NCBI RefSeq assembly: GCF_003590095.1
Contig: NC_039488.1
Location: 4,340,001 to 4,404,000 of the forward strand
Source of the DNA: Trichoplusia ni
Lineage: Eukaryota > Arthropoda > Insecta > Lepidoptera > Noctuidae
Length of the DNA: 64,000 bases
Reading direction: 5' to 3'
Part shown: positions 11,666 to 26,600 of the stretch, in pieces
How positions within the stretch are numbered: the first letter of the stretch is position 1
Layout of the letters: every line of letters begins with the position of its first letter
The notes under the pieces: model-generated
Database searches by the model: none
What the model saw: only the letters and a program-made list of their open reading frames with translations
Told to the model about the DNA's origin: nothing
Translations under genes and position numbers: made by a program

Positions 11666-14600
11666 GTAATTATTCCCAAGATAACACCCAAATCAAAGTC
11701 CCGAACAAATCCTCGTTTAAACCAACCCCCCAGAGCAAAGCCCGAAGTTTTACACCCCTATCTGTTTGTTTTCCTTGCTTATTTTTGCATCCAAAAACCT
11801 TCGGCTCTCGCGTTTGAGCGAAAAAGATAAAAATTGCAAAATACCGAAATATAAACCACCGATTTGAACTGTACCGAAACAGATTTATTGGTTAATAATT
11901 CTTTCTAGTGTCAGCTGAATACAGGATTTTAAATAGGCGTGACTGTTACACAGATTGATAGGACAGTCTGGGATTTACGGCTGGTTGTGTAAAATGACGC
12001 AATCTAAATCCGATATTAGCGCGTAAACGTGAACAGCTGAGGCATTGAACAAGGGGGTTGAATACAGCGCTATCTGTGATGTAAGTCGTAAAGAAATATT
12101 GCCATATCCTGCAGCTTGGTGCGAAGATAAGGCTAAAGGAAACATGGAAGAACATTCATGGGAAATTCGGCAACCCTTAGGAAGCCATTGTTACCCGAGT
12201 TTCGCGGAACCGTTCATGTGTTTACAAGCTTAATCGTACATACAGAAACAAACACAGCTAAACGAATGTTCGTGTTTGACTGGCTAGAATAAATAACAGT
12301 TTACGCATGTGTTCTTGTGATTTTGATGTCTATGTTGGGTAAAAAGTTTTGCAGAATGTTGAACAATGTAAATTGTTCTTATTGTGTGCTTTTGTGATAC
12401 GAAAACTAAAAGATGGATTAGAAAGACTTTTGTTAGGTTTTTCCCCCTAATTTTGTTGTTGATGTATAGTCAAAGCTTGCAATCTTGCTGCTTCGTAGCC
12501 CACCGATGGACAAAGATATCTAATGAGTATAGTTTCTTTAACTCAGCTTTTAATATCGTATTATTTGTTTACTCAGGTCCCGTATCGAACGTGGAGACGT
12601 TGGAAGGCGGCAACGTCACCCTGTTCTGTGACTCCACCCCTGACTCCGCCGATGACGAGTTTATGATATTAGTTTGGTACAAGAATAATATGCCCATTTA
12701 CAGGTAAGTTTCACACCCTACCCTTTTTTTGCTTAAGCGCGGGAATCCTGACCTGAATCATGGACACCCACTCCCTCAGGGGACGAAATGGATAGTGTCA
12801 GACTCTCACTGACTAAACCTGAACCGCTGTGGTACGTCATACAGACACCCTACCTCTAAAAATCCTCGAGAAATTTTATATGGAAATTATCCCAGTTTTT
12901 AAGACAGTCAACTAAAAATCGGTACATGAAGTCATTTTGCAAGGAGTATTAATATCGTTCTCTAATTCGACTTTTAAAAAGTTTTATATAGTTTTTTATG
13001 GGTAGGTAATCTACACGTAGGGAATGACAAATACAGAATGATTTTGAAATCGGAACGAAAAGCCAAAGAGGATGCGCGAGGGGCGATTATAAAAAAAACG
13101 AACAGTTTGCACTCCGGAGTGCCGGCAGAGATAAAACCTGAATATAACCTTGCGCATTTTTAATGTTTTGGAAGGGTTAGGGAAATTTTTTCCACGAATT
13201 GTTTAAATTATCAGTATAAATCACTATACTGTATAAGGCGATTACAATGTTTATTAATAACGTTATACATTTTTATAGGTACACACACAATATATTTCGT
13301 TTCAAACTCTATCTCTTTGTTTTCGTATTTTTCGATCGCGTCATGTGCCCTGACTCGCGTTTGAGACCTTTTATAAAACATTTTTTTTTAATTTACACTA
13401 CAGAATTCTTTGTTAATATTGTATTTTATAACACGCTGATAGTAGCAACGAAATGAACATCAAATTAAACGGTATTAATTAATATTACATAGCCTTACGA
13501 TAAAATGTATGATCGATACTTTAATTAAAAAGAACAAGTCAAATGCGAGACGAATTCGCAAAACTGGGGGTTGAAAACAAACCGGTTTTATGAAAAAATA
13601 ATTATTTTGTTAACTAAGCTACGGCCGTACAATAGTTGCCTTTCTTTTTACAGTCTGTAAAAATGTCAACTGTTTAGCTAGTGACAATTTGTCTCAGTTA
13701 TAGGGTACAAGTACAATATTAACTCTTGGGTAAGAAACCCTTACAATCTCGAAACTTGTATCTAATCCTACCAATTTCTCACGAACAGAAATAACTAAGA
13801 ACTATAACGAATGCACCAGATTATAATGTCAATTTCTCTCAAAATATTATCACTAAATTCCTATAAAACAATGATAGAAAATACAATCAAATATTGGTTC
13901 TACATTAGTTGAGTTTACAAGTTTCGTCGCAGCGACCTGGTCGAGCAAATTGTTAATGGGTTTTTCAATTAGGAAATTCTCATTAGCAGCTTTGAGGTTT
14001 GGAATTGTGCCCGGAAAGGCAATAAAGGCTGCTACACGGTACTTAATACCTTTAGTGAAACGTAAGTGAAATGGAACACGTACGAGTAGATTAGTCTTTT
14101 AACTATAGACAGTAAATAGTAGACACAGAGTAGACAGAGGAATAAATTGTAGGCACAAAGTAGACAAAGGAATAAATAGTAGACAGAGAAGAAACTTGAA
14201 TTGTGGGTTCTACAACTGCACAAGTTCATCGATCACAGGTTAAGCTACGAGTAATACGGTTGGTTCTTTAATGGGTGACCGTGTATGTCATACCAAGTTC
14301 CTCTGTTTTTCGGAAGGCACCTTAAATAGTGGGTCCCGGCTATTATTAACATATCTAATGAGTAATATGTCGTCGTATATCACAGTCATTTCGAGTAGTC
14401 AGAAGCTATAAAGTTTGATGATCAGTGTTACTAAGGGGTATCGTATTGTCCAGGTAACTGGGTTTAGGAGGTCATATAAACGTACCAACAAGCAATGACG
14501 CTGATAAAACTGCTCGAATTTTTGGAAATGACAAATCAGATACAACAAAATGCATAATTTAGAAAAGCAATCCAATTGAAAAGAAATCTCTTTTCTATGT

Positions 14601-17600
14601 TAATATTTGATCGATCTCCATCATCACTATCGTTTATACAAATTACAATCGTCTTCGGGTATTGACCTTCCAATGGATTTCCAATGACTCAATCTGTTTT
14701 ATTTTAAGAATCAGACAGTTGAGTCTACGCACTGAATGGCAAAGCAGTGAACTGTTGATTCACAGATAGAAAAACAATTGAACAACAAATTCGAAACCTC
14801 ATTTAGACACAACGAACTCACACTAATCATTACACCCCACGCAGTTGAATGAAATTGTACAGAAAACTAAACGGTAATCATAATAACAACAGTTGAAATA
14901 AAAACTGTTCAATAAGTGAGAAATTATTCATTCTTTAAATGTTTACAGTCAACAGGTTGACCTCATATTAGGAATAAAGGTCATCAAATTCTTATAGTTC
15001 AAAGCTTAATAACTTTTTATAGCTTTAAAGTTAGCTTTTTTTGGTTTAGGGCTGGTTAAAATTAACAGTTGAATGCAGTTCACACATACTTGGTTTCCAC
15101 AATGGATTCATCTTACTCTCGGTTTCCGATTGAGCTGAAATTTTGACAGCATAATAAAGAAGAAAGAATCCATTATTAGCTCCGCAAACAAACACCACCG
15201 ATTTATGTTTCCATTCAATTGTCTTTTCGAGTAGGTACTGTAATTCCAAAGTAAAAAAACGATCTGAATGGTTTCTTTATTATTGTACTAGCTGTTTGAG
15301 CAAACGTTGTTTTGGGGAATACCATACCAATTAGTTTTAGGGAATAAAAAAGGGGCTATGAAAAATAGGCGTCCGATTCTCATACCTAACCAATATGCAC
15401 ACAACATTTCATGAGAATTGAAACCGTTTTCGAATTTTGTGACGAACCGTAACACGAGAATATTATAAATTCGATTTTTATTAGCTTTTTCATTTTAATA
15501 TCAACTTACATGTTATCCCCACGTTTTTATAAACTCTTTCTATTAACTTTCTTATTCGTTTAATAGTCGTTCCGGTTGGATTTATGTAAATCAATTTTGA
15601 GGCACTTCCCGATCAGCTAGCAGGCTGAAAATTTCAGGGTAGCTTCAAACCCGATGACAATGCAATTTACAACTACCGATTTTGATAAAATTTTTATGGA
15701 GAGTTATTTAAGAACGTGGGTATTTACTAACTCCTTTTTTGTCCATCAGCTTCGAGATCCCTAACAAGCAATGGTCGGAGCCGTCGTTCAACACGAGCTC
15801 TCGTCTCCAGGCCGACATCAGGTCCCAGCCGACCGCCGTCACGATCTCCTCGCTCTCCGAGGAGGACCAGGCCATGTACCACTGTCGCGTGGACTTCAGG
15901 CTCTCCCCCACCAGGAATGTCGGCATCAATGTTACTGTTGTTGGTGAGTTCTGTGAATTATTTTATGCCTTAGATGGTGACGTGGGTTTAAAATCAAAGA
16001 TGGCTATGGTAAACTTTTACGATGGCGGTTTGTTTTAAAGTCGAATGTATGTGAGGTATTTCTATTTCACCATAAATCCTGAATGCCGAAATCAATTTTA
16101 GTGGTGGGTGACAAATAAATTTGTGGGAACCAACCCGCAAGTTGATTAGTTACCCACTCAGAAATATTTAACCCAAACAACCTTGCTTAACCTCGTTTTT
16201 AATCAAGCATCGAACATTTTAAGTGTCAAGCTGTCATGGTTCATGAGATATAACCTGGTGACCACCGTACGGACAAACAGACAGCAGAGCCTCAGCAATG
16301 ACCTATCTATTTTTAGTGTAGTTTTTTCCGTTCATTAATTATTTTTCTACGGTGGACATTCGAATCTTGGCTTTTGAAGTAAATTGTAGAACCTAGCATG
16401 AAGCTCAAGATCGTTAATATCCTATTGATTCTGACATGAACAAAAACTACGGGGTGCTGTCTATAGATATTTTTTTCGAGCCTCAAAAGTCTTTGTAATT
16501 TTTGATTTTATGAATTACTGGCTTTTTATTTTTTGATTTTCTCTTTCTTTTATGAATACACACTATCCTTTATGTTAATTCTAGATATAAACTATCTGTG
16601 AAGCACTATCTGCGTTTCGTCGAAATCCGTTCAGTGGTTTTTGGGTGAAAGAGGAACAGACATCCATAAATCTATAGACACAAACTATTGCGTTTGTTAT
16701 ACAGTAGGATGTTCCGGATTTTTCCATTCAATGTATAAGGTTACAAAACATATGAGATCTTTATTTGTTTTACAAACCAAATCAAATACAAAGGAAAATT
16801 CCTATATAAGGTATCTATTAATTACGAGCATCGACTACGGAGAACTCTGTCAAAGTAAACTCGCTTAATTTAATCCTATAAAAATATATTGAACGTTGTT
16901 TTGAAGAATCAGCAATTCATTAATATAATACTTTACGAAATAATATTTCATTTTCATGTAATTTCTCGATAATTATCGTTAGAAAAAATACACCTTTTAG
17001 TCAGTTTTAAAGTCTTATAACTTTTATTTTATAAAATTTATAGTTAAAATCAATAGCTTAGTATTGGAAAGTTAAAACGAGCGACTCGGACAAGCAACAA
17101 TAAAGGTTCCCTACAAACAGGCTTAAGAAAATAAATCGGTTGCGTGACAGATGAATCTTTGGGTTAGTATTCGTATTTCTCATTATAGTGGCAATAGAAA
17201 TACTCATCTGAAAAATGAAACTCTCTAGCTTTCACTATTCATTAGGTACAGCCTGATTTCAGACCTTGGTGCCTCAGTAATAAGATTTCATTTTACTCTT
17301 TCCGTACGAAAACCTAAATAATAACAAACACTAGAATTCTACCAAAACCTCTCAGAATATCAAAACAGGCAAGGTCAAGGTCACTTTCAAAGTTCAAACG
17401 TAACGTAAGATAGGCAAGGTTTGGCCCTGTGAGGATACAGCAGATTTAAGTTTACGGCCCCAACTGGCATCACCTATGTATCAGACAAGGCGAAACTTCA
17501 CCCTGTATATGAAGTTCACTGACCTACGTAAAGGAATCCGTCTGTGGAGCTTGTAAGAGTATTTTAAATGAATCGCTTTTCAAAAATTTTATTTTACCCT

Positions 17601-20600
17601 CAACTTACATAATAATGTTTTCCAGTTTCAGTTTACGATACGAGAACGTTATCACCAAAATATTTTGACATTTGGAAGTACAAAATATTGATTTCTATTA
17701 CAAAAGTCATGTTTTCAGATAAAATTGTGATAAAATTTAGCGGATTTGATTGAATATATTATTTTGTTAAACTAATTTTTAGCTTTATTGGTCACCACGC
17801 TAGTTTACTGCAGATTGTCAATTTCCTCACGATGTTTTCCTTCACCATCTCTCAGTGTCATAGAATAACTAAAAAAGGTACCCATATCATAAAAAACCTC
17901 ATTTATTGCATACGTTTGTTTCTAACCTGCACCTCGTACATAGAACCGCAAGACCACGTCTTCATTAAATTCATAAATGAACATAAATTCTGACTCACCA
18001 CACACTTCGACTCAATACAAGCAAAATTTACGAACGAGTCTGAGGTCCAAATTTCGTGTAACCACAAATGGCGTGCGGTCACAGCGACTGTATTACAGTC
18101 GAATTGATTCTCTGAATACCTGCCACCGTTAAAGGTAAAAGTACTTCAGTTGTAGGAGGGAGATAGTGCGATATATGACGAAGAGCGGCCTCTCTCTTCC
18201 ACACTTACAGAAATGTTACCTACTATTAGAAGTAGTCATCATCATCATCGTGCCTTTTCCCAACTATGTTGGGGTCGGCTACCAGTCTAACCGGTTTCAA
18301 CTAAGTACCAGTGTTTTACAAGGACCGACTGCCTACCAGACCTCCTCAACCCAGTTACCTAGGCAACACGATACCCCGTACTAAGACTGGTTTTTAGACT
18401 TTCCAGCTTCTGACTACCTGTAACGACTGTCATAGATGTAGGACTAACAGCCAGGGCTCACAATTTAACGCGCCTTCCGAAACACTAAGGAATTCGTTAT
18501 GACAAAGATGGTCGCCCAACTACGGACCAACCGCGTCAATCGCAGCTTAACCTGTGATCGATCCACTTAAAGCTTAGCCGTTAATGTTAATGATGGGATT
18601 TGCAGTCAAATTGATTACTGCGTGAGTAGAGGAAATGAGATGTAGTAACGACGAGTGATGTCGGAAACAACTCGTAAAATGTTAACGTAATGGTTGATAG
18701 TAAAATTAATATTGTGTGATTACTATTCATGTTAATAGGTAGATAACAGCTTTGAAATGCCCACTGCTATTTTAGCCAGGTGAATCTTTTCATAAAGGAA
18801 TGAATAAGGCATTGATCTTTTTTTTACAAAACTTATCCCGTTATAAGGGAGTTTCACAGACATTCAAGACATATGAACAATTTTTTGCATCACCAGAATG
18901 CTTGTTCTTCGCGGACAGAAACTGCGACACGCCGCGCACAGCTGGATTTTGGCTAGCCATTGTGGCCAATATCCTTTGTTTTCGTAACATCCACTTCGTT
19001 CGCATCGATCTTAGTAATTTCCAATTTCGATTTTCACGACAAACTAGATTTAGGGTTTTATGTATTGTCACTAAAGGTTAGGCTAAAGGTTTTGCTAGAT
19101 TTGTTTATAATTGCTTTTAGATCAATTAGTACCCGTATCAATCTATTCAAATTGGACCTAAAATTGAACCCAGTCGTCGGTATCCAGCAACTTTTCTAGA
19201 CCTAAAATACGCGGTGACAGGCCTGACTTTGTAGATTTATAGACGAAAAATTGGATGCGAATTTATCGGAATTCTTTTAAATTCAAAAAGATATTGAAGT
19301 CTTATTAAGATCACGTTTCAAATTGGAAAACATCTCAACGAAAAAGTTGAAATTGCTGATTTAGAGGTTTGGCGTGATGACCTACAGTAACTCTGTTTTT
19401 ATATCTGTCTGTCTATTCCACTTTTGGGATAACTGCTCAAGCGGTATTCATAGAAATTATCAGGGTAGCTTAACTTAAACGTCAAAATATGATATAAGAG
19501 AGGCGGAACCGCAGGCAAAAGTAAAAAGTAGAACCTGTCCCTTAAATTCAAATTTGATTAATTATATAAGCAATAGTCAAGACCAATTTTATGGTAGATC
19601 GAAAATACAATAAACCGCAAATATTTTCACCATAAACGTTAATCCGTGTGAGAACATCAAACAAACGTCGGTATCCCGTCAAAATATTAATAAATTAACA
19701 CTAAAAAAACCATATAAATTGCTTCCGAATAAATATGACTTATGGAACTATAAAAAATTAATAGCCGTTTGAAAAATGTTTACTAAAAAAACGGTTTATA
19801 GCATTTTTCGACTACTAACCATAAGTTTGTAAAATGGAAATGGTTTGTACACGAAATGAATAACGACTAATGGCCTGGCCTGACCACCTGTGCGACATAG
19901 TTCGAGAGGCAAGTTTCGAGATAGAATGAATACCATGTTTAACTTTACTACTGTGACTAGAAACGTGAATTTAATGGAACCGAGAGTAGGTGATATTGTC
20001 CAAATGGACCGGTGACCTAAATGAGATTAGATTCTAAAGGATCTCTAAGAGTTGCATTAGTCAAACTGAAATCAGCAATTTCAACTTTTTCGTTGAGATG
20101 TTTTCCAATTTGAAACGTGATCTTAATAAGACTTCAATATCTTTTTGAATTTAAAAGAATTCCGATAAATTCGCATCCAATTTTTCGTCTATAAATCTAC
20201 AAAGTCAGGCCTGTCACCGCGTATTTTAGGTCTAGAAAAGTTGCTGGATACCGACGACTGGGTTCAATTTTAGGTCCAATTTGAATAGATTGATACGGGT
20301 ACTAATTGATCTAAAAGCAATTATAAACAAATCTAGCAAAACCTTTAGCCTAACCTTTAGTGACAATACATAAAACCCTAAATCTAGTTTGTCGTGAAAA
20401 TCGAAATTGGAAATTACTAAGATCGATGCGAACGAAGTGGATGTTACGAAAACAAAGGATATTGGCCACAATGGCTAGCCAAAATCCAGCTGTGACCTAT
20501 TCATACTTGATGGCAATCAATGACCAGGTTGAATTGGATCACAATTGATATAAAAAGAACAATTTTATGGTCCCTGTGGCGATAGAATAGTAAAAAACGA

Positions 20601-23600
20601 AACTCTAGTAATACCTACTGGTATCGCCCGCCATTCAATTTAAATAAATCGGATTATTTATAAATTAATGGTATTGCTTCCGCACTATTACTTTGCATTC
20701 GTTTAATGTTTCAGCATTTTCCGTATTTTCAAATTTGATTTCTATAGATATAGCGCGAATTAAAATAAAGTTAGCTTAACTAAATATCACAGCTTAATAC
20801 CGCACGGATTTAAAATATTTAAATGCAGCTTGAAAATTCGAATTTCGATTCAATCTGATATATTTTTGAAACCAAATCATACCTCCGATTTCAAATGAAA
20901 ACTTTCGATTTAGTTTATGGGATAAAATGACAGCTATTTCACATTGAATGTAGAAGGAAGCAACGAATAGTTTCATCCAGTAAAAAGTTATGAGTTAACA
21001 AAACAAAACATACAAACGATTTGAGAACCTCCTCCTTTTTAAAGTCGATTATCAAAAGCGCTTCATCTTTAAGTTGCCTACCAACAGACAAACCCTCAAT
21101 CTCGATCACAATAGTCACAATACTAAATATTAATGTGATCTCAAATATTCCTAGAAGGTTCAAACGATTAGCCAAAGTGCCAATCAAATCGACCACTACA
21201 GTCAGCAGAAAAAATCTAACACCAAAATAAAATTTAAGAGACAAAAATAATTAATCTGGCTATGTCCTGTTATTGCTACCAATAAGTACCTATCTTAGCA
21301 TAAACAGTTACTAGGTAAAAATTTTTAGGCAGGACAAGTATTCGTGGATCACACAAACGCTACACTCTTACTGAGAGCAATGTATGTGACACTTAGCATC
21401 AATTTCATTTACGAATCGATTTGATTTGAAAATGAACCACTGTTACTCTTTTTTTTCCAGACAGTACTTCTGGAATAATTTCCTTAATCTTGTTGCTAGC
21501 ATTAACTACTAGTTTCAGTACAAGAAGGCGCGATAACTAGTTTCTGAGTAATCATAAACTTAACGCCTATCATGTACATACATTAGCTTTATGCCTTCGT
21601 AATTTGTTGCTACATACTAACAACGTAATAAGTGGAATGTGGCAAATAGAATAATGAGTATATTTACACTCTAACCTTGATAGGACTATATCTTATAATT
21701 CTATACTCTATCTATATCTGATTTCGGAAGGCACGTTAAATTGTGGGTCCAGGCTGTTATTCCTACATCTTTGACAGTCGTTACAGGTAGTCAGAAGCTT
21801 GAAAAGTCTGACAACCAGTCTAACCAATCGGTATCTTGTTGCCGTGTTGGTTTCATTGTAGATCCTCGTTTACAAGAGTTGCAATGACGGGCGTATGTGG
21901 CGGACTAGTATCTATATCTAAGTTGTGGAAACAAGTGAAATATAAAACCAATTGTCCCTGTAAGTTTAAATCAGTAGATTTTCAATTAAAAACTAATAGT
22001 ACATTTTCTTTGTTCTCTACCCCAAGGGAGCATCCGCTGTCTATCTGTCCGTCTATCATCATTAATTCACAGATTCTGATTATGTCTATAACACAATAAA
22101 GGAAAAACAAAGGTTGTTACGATCATAAATTGTATTGGTAACGAAAGGAAATCTAAATCGACCGGACTTTATTATAATTCACTCATTACTACTATCCTAA
22201 AATCAACATCGAATCATAGGCACATTAATATTATACCACCACTGTGTCATAGGTCAAAAGCGTCCCGCTAATGACAAAGCAAAAAATGTCAAATAAAAAT
22301 AGAATTTGACATTTTCATAACACGATTATGTCCTCGATACAGGCTGACACAGCGTCGGTAATCTGTTTCTGATTAGTTCGATGCCAAACTTGTAATTATG
22401 AAGTGAACTTGATCGGCAGTGGTTAAACCTCACGTAGTAAATCTTGTTGTTATAGAATATTGTTTGTTCATGGCTTATTCGCTTGTGGTATACAAGTAGT
22501 ACTCAAAAATCAAACTATAGTTTTTGGTAAGGTTATAAATAATAGGTGACCAATTTTCGTTGCATTTTTACGGAGCCCTAAGTGTAGAACGCATTATGAT
22601 CACATAAGGAAACATACCCATCACTTACTCACCATCATCTTACAAGTACTTCATTTATTTCGTAATATCAATTTGTGTCAATCAGAACTGGAAAATGTCA
22701 CTGATACACAAAATTTTACCTAGCTCAGAATTCATTGACCTCACAGGAACTTTGCAAAAACGATATAAATAAAAAAATCTTATTCTCATTCTCATTCCCA
22801 GTTTAACAAATCCGACCCGCACTTGACCGGTTTCTTTGATGGACCTATGACTTTAGTCAAAATCCATGCATGTTTATATGACACGATGACAGCTTTCTGG
22901 CCTCTTTAAGCGGAACTTATTTACCATTGTGCATTGCGGCTTTCCCCGTCCAAAATGTCAACTGCCCTACTTTAAAAGGTTTTTTACCACGGCTGTTTCA
23001 AATAGCCTGAGCGAAAACTTTGACTGCTTCACTAGATTTTAAGACAAGCAATCGTGAATCACACAAGTCACAATTTTTTATTCTTTGCGGGAATCGTCAT
23101 CATCATCTCATTAGGATGAATTTAAAATACGGACGAACGCAGATTTGAATACAGGTACTTAAAATGCTCTGGAGTGTCGCATTGACTCATAACCAGTAGA
23201 ACATCTCAACACGCTTTATAAAATTCAAAAAAATGCTGATAAAGCATATACAAAATTCATCGCTCCTGTCATCCGAGAAAAAACATTCTGAATTATAGAA
23301 AACCCGGTCCTTTCTTGACGCGTGATCCGTAACGTGGCATCAAAAGAACTTGAGTTTTCACTTAGCGCAAAAATCTGTACTTGAAAAAGTCCTAAGTTCT
23401 GACAATGAAGAATATAGGCCACTTGTCATCCCGACTTACTTGGAGTTTTTACTTACTAATGATATGAACATAGTTGTTAGCAGTACATAATGTGAGAGAA
23501 AAAAATGACTTGTATTGTGATAAAATGTTTTCTGCTGTCTTTCTATCTTGTCGGTCGACAAGGGTAGCGACACGATCTAACCGCGCCTGATCTTTCATAC

Positions 23601-26600
23601 GGGAAAAAAAATAACTGAATTCAAATGAAAATCAAAATACTGAAAAACGTAGGTATTTTTCTCAGGCCCAGCTTAAGATTGCGGAATGAGTTTGACTCCT
23701 TTAACGAAACCTAACTCAGGTTAACCCCGGATAGCGAGAGACGAAAGATCCTTGCTCTGAAATAATACGGAATCTTCAAACAAAACTGTATTCCGACTAA
23801 TCCAAACTCTTTCTTGACAAATCCAATTCAGAATGATGTCATATAACCTGTCCAATTACAATTTGCGGTTGTACCAACATTATGGTCAAACAGAATCATT
23901 TGCGAGATTCTCAGATGTTTTTATTTCTGGTACACCATTACTCACGAGCAGTGTATCACGTCATTTCATCATTATCATGTATGACGGGTGTTCAAGTGGT
24001 GTTATTCTTGGTAAGATTAGGTATTGGTTTTTGTCTTATTATCTCGGATTGTGGTTCGTACTAAGACTATCAAATAATAGTCTGAAATTCTTGTTTACTA
24101 TGAGGACAACACAAAATATTTTCATATAAATGAAAAGTGATACTTAAATACATAACCCTTCCTCCATATATTTTTGTCTTTATCAAACTCATGACCATCG
24201 AATTAAGAGTTTACAATTTCATCTTTTATACCTATTAATATCTTGTTATTTATATAAATATCTCAACATAGCAAAGTCCTGGAACTTAAAAAATAATATC
24301 TCAAAACACCATTTACCACAACAATACAAGTATTATTACAAAAGCAAAACTTCTGAGAAAATTCTCGGAGCTAAGGAAAAATATGAGAAAGCTCACATCG
24401 TTGAAGAAATTCTACAACATCCAGCTTACTATTGATTACCTGTTAAGCTTTAATAAATCTTTAGGGATGTAATGAAAGCCAGGGCCCTATCTCCGAGGTA
24501 TGTGTTCACTGTAAAAAATTACGTTAAAAGTATAGCAATCATTTATCTGGCGTCGGGTTACACTAAGCGAAGCTGAAAATTGAATACATGAACGTTGTTT
24601 GTTTACGCCGTAGTAACCTTGTTGTTTTCATTACGAAAAAAGATTTATTTTCATACGTTTTGCAAATTCCTTGCTATTTGGGATGTTACAGCACCGCGTA
24701 GTTCAGTGGTTTGGTTGGCGTGTGAGGGTTCTCCAGGGACCTATCTTCTGACCGATCTGATGATTACATGAGGGCGTTTATCAGTTTTAAACCAAAATCC
24801 GTTATGAGAAGGATCTTTCTAATCTTATCTAAATAAACCGCGTCGTGTCTGTTTATTCATTGATGACTAATGACGTCATTTTTCGCGGAATACCGTCGAC
24901 GAGCTTTGACCGTTGAAGTTGTGTTATTTTTCTTTAATATATTAAAAAAAATAAGTATATGCTTTATTATATAGCTTTCTACCTACCTAGGGACGAACGT
25001 TACCTTTCTAAGGACGTTTCCGATTCTAGCAACAACTTTTACCAATAATGTTATAATAATAATACCTTTGTTTTTAGTTAATAATAAAATATAGAATACA
25101 ACCCACAATAACATGGAAATCTCTTCTGAGATACTTGTTGGTAATTGTTTTTTTTATTGTATTTCAACAATTGCATTTCTTGAAATGAGAGGTTGGAAAC
25201 TTGATCTAGCCTGACAGTGGCGCAATGGGCATCATCAAGGCTTACCGTGATAAGGGTAGCGGGTTCGTTCCGCATAATAAAGATAACTTAAGTTTCATAT
25301 ATATATTCATTTATTTTCGTTTAGATTTCGAGCAGAGTTTGTTTATAAGACATATTTTTTTTAAATAATTCTCTACAAGACATATGCATTAACAGACAGA
25401 CATATTTATTTATTACCACGTTTTTTTATACACTCACATTTCTTGTTTGTTTGTATGTCGTTCCGGTTGGATTTTTGCAATTCAATTTTGAGGAACTTAC
25501 CAATAAGCTAGCAGGCTGAAATTTTCAGTGTAGTTTCAAACTCCATGACATAGCAATTTACAACTGTAAAAACGTCTGGACCGATTTTGACAACTTTTTA
25601 ATGGAGTGACATTTAAAAACGTGGATTTTAGTATTTCCCCTGCCCTATCATTAAAGGTTAGTTCGATGGCTGATATACCCTTACCTATATCCGTCCTTGA
25701 ACTATGGGCCTATAGATGATATCATTACCACAACCGCAATGAATAGCAACTAAAAAGGCCTAATAAAACCTCCATATCTAAGACTAGCTGTTGCCCGCGA
25801 CTTCGTCCCCGTGGGTAGAAGATATAAGTTATGATTTATACCTGCCCTGTTTTTTTTTCACATTTTTCATTGTATCTTCGCTCCTATTAGTCGCAGCGTG
25901 ATGGTTTATAGCCTAAAGCCTTCCTCGAAGAATGGTCTATTCAATACAAAAAGAATTATTCAATTTGGACCAGTAATTCCTGAGATTAGCGCGTTCAAAC
26001 AAACAAACAAACTCTTCACCTTTATATATTAAGTAGTATAGATTTAGACCGGGATAAAGTAAGGTTGGCCTAAGCGATGACTTTGTCTGCTTTTCCACTA
26101 GTCTTTTTGGTTAAACTTTAAGAATCTTCAGAAGGAAAGGAGAATAAAAAAACTATTAAAGAGCCATCTACACGATGAAAAGAGCAGAAGAAAACGTTAT
26201 TTTTTCTTCCACAGTTCCATTTCTCCGTCCCATCATGACACTCTCTCCTTCCCTTACGCTGTTTCCACTAAATCCATATAATAAGAAACATTTATATGTA
26301 CCTTTATTTACGTCTCACACGCCGGTATGTCTTCTAAATATAATACTTTATTTCTTCCCACGCCTCAACCCATGTTCACTCTAGGGAAATAGGTTATTAC
26401 GTCACGTAATTGATAAAATATCGACGGAAGTTTTGCTTAGTTTCATAACTAAACAGATTTATACAGTTTATAAATATAAACAATTTATTTAAACGAATAT
26501 ATTGCAATTGGATTTTTTTGCTAAAATATATGTGTAATTGGTTATTTATCAACGGATTTTAAACTACACAACAGGACGATTACGGAATTGAATTTGTCAC

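Larger units (their letters stand above)
12704..15749 (+). other. Intron 2 of sidestep-family gene
   Basis: A 3046-bp intron holding a short minisatellite (14108-14185), a copy of the GTTGGGAAAAGG-type repeat (14215-14500), a Helitron-like 3' end at 15288 (CTAG preceded by A, minus orientation) and a MITE (15519-15719). A perfect branch-site consensus TACTAAC lies at 15725-15731 before a pyrimidine tract. Confidence 0.8.

Noticed and set aside
18960..20471. A 79-residue open frame present twice on opposite strands, as a possible duplicated gene
   Set aside because: It is simply carried by both arms of the inverted repeat; no start context, homology or splice pattern supports coding.
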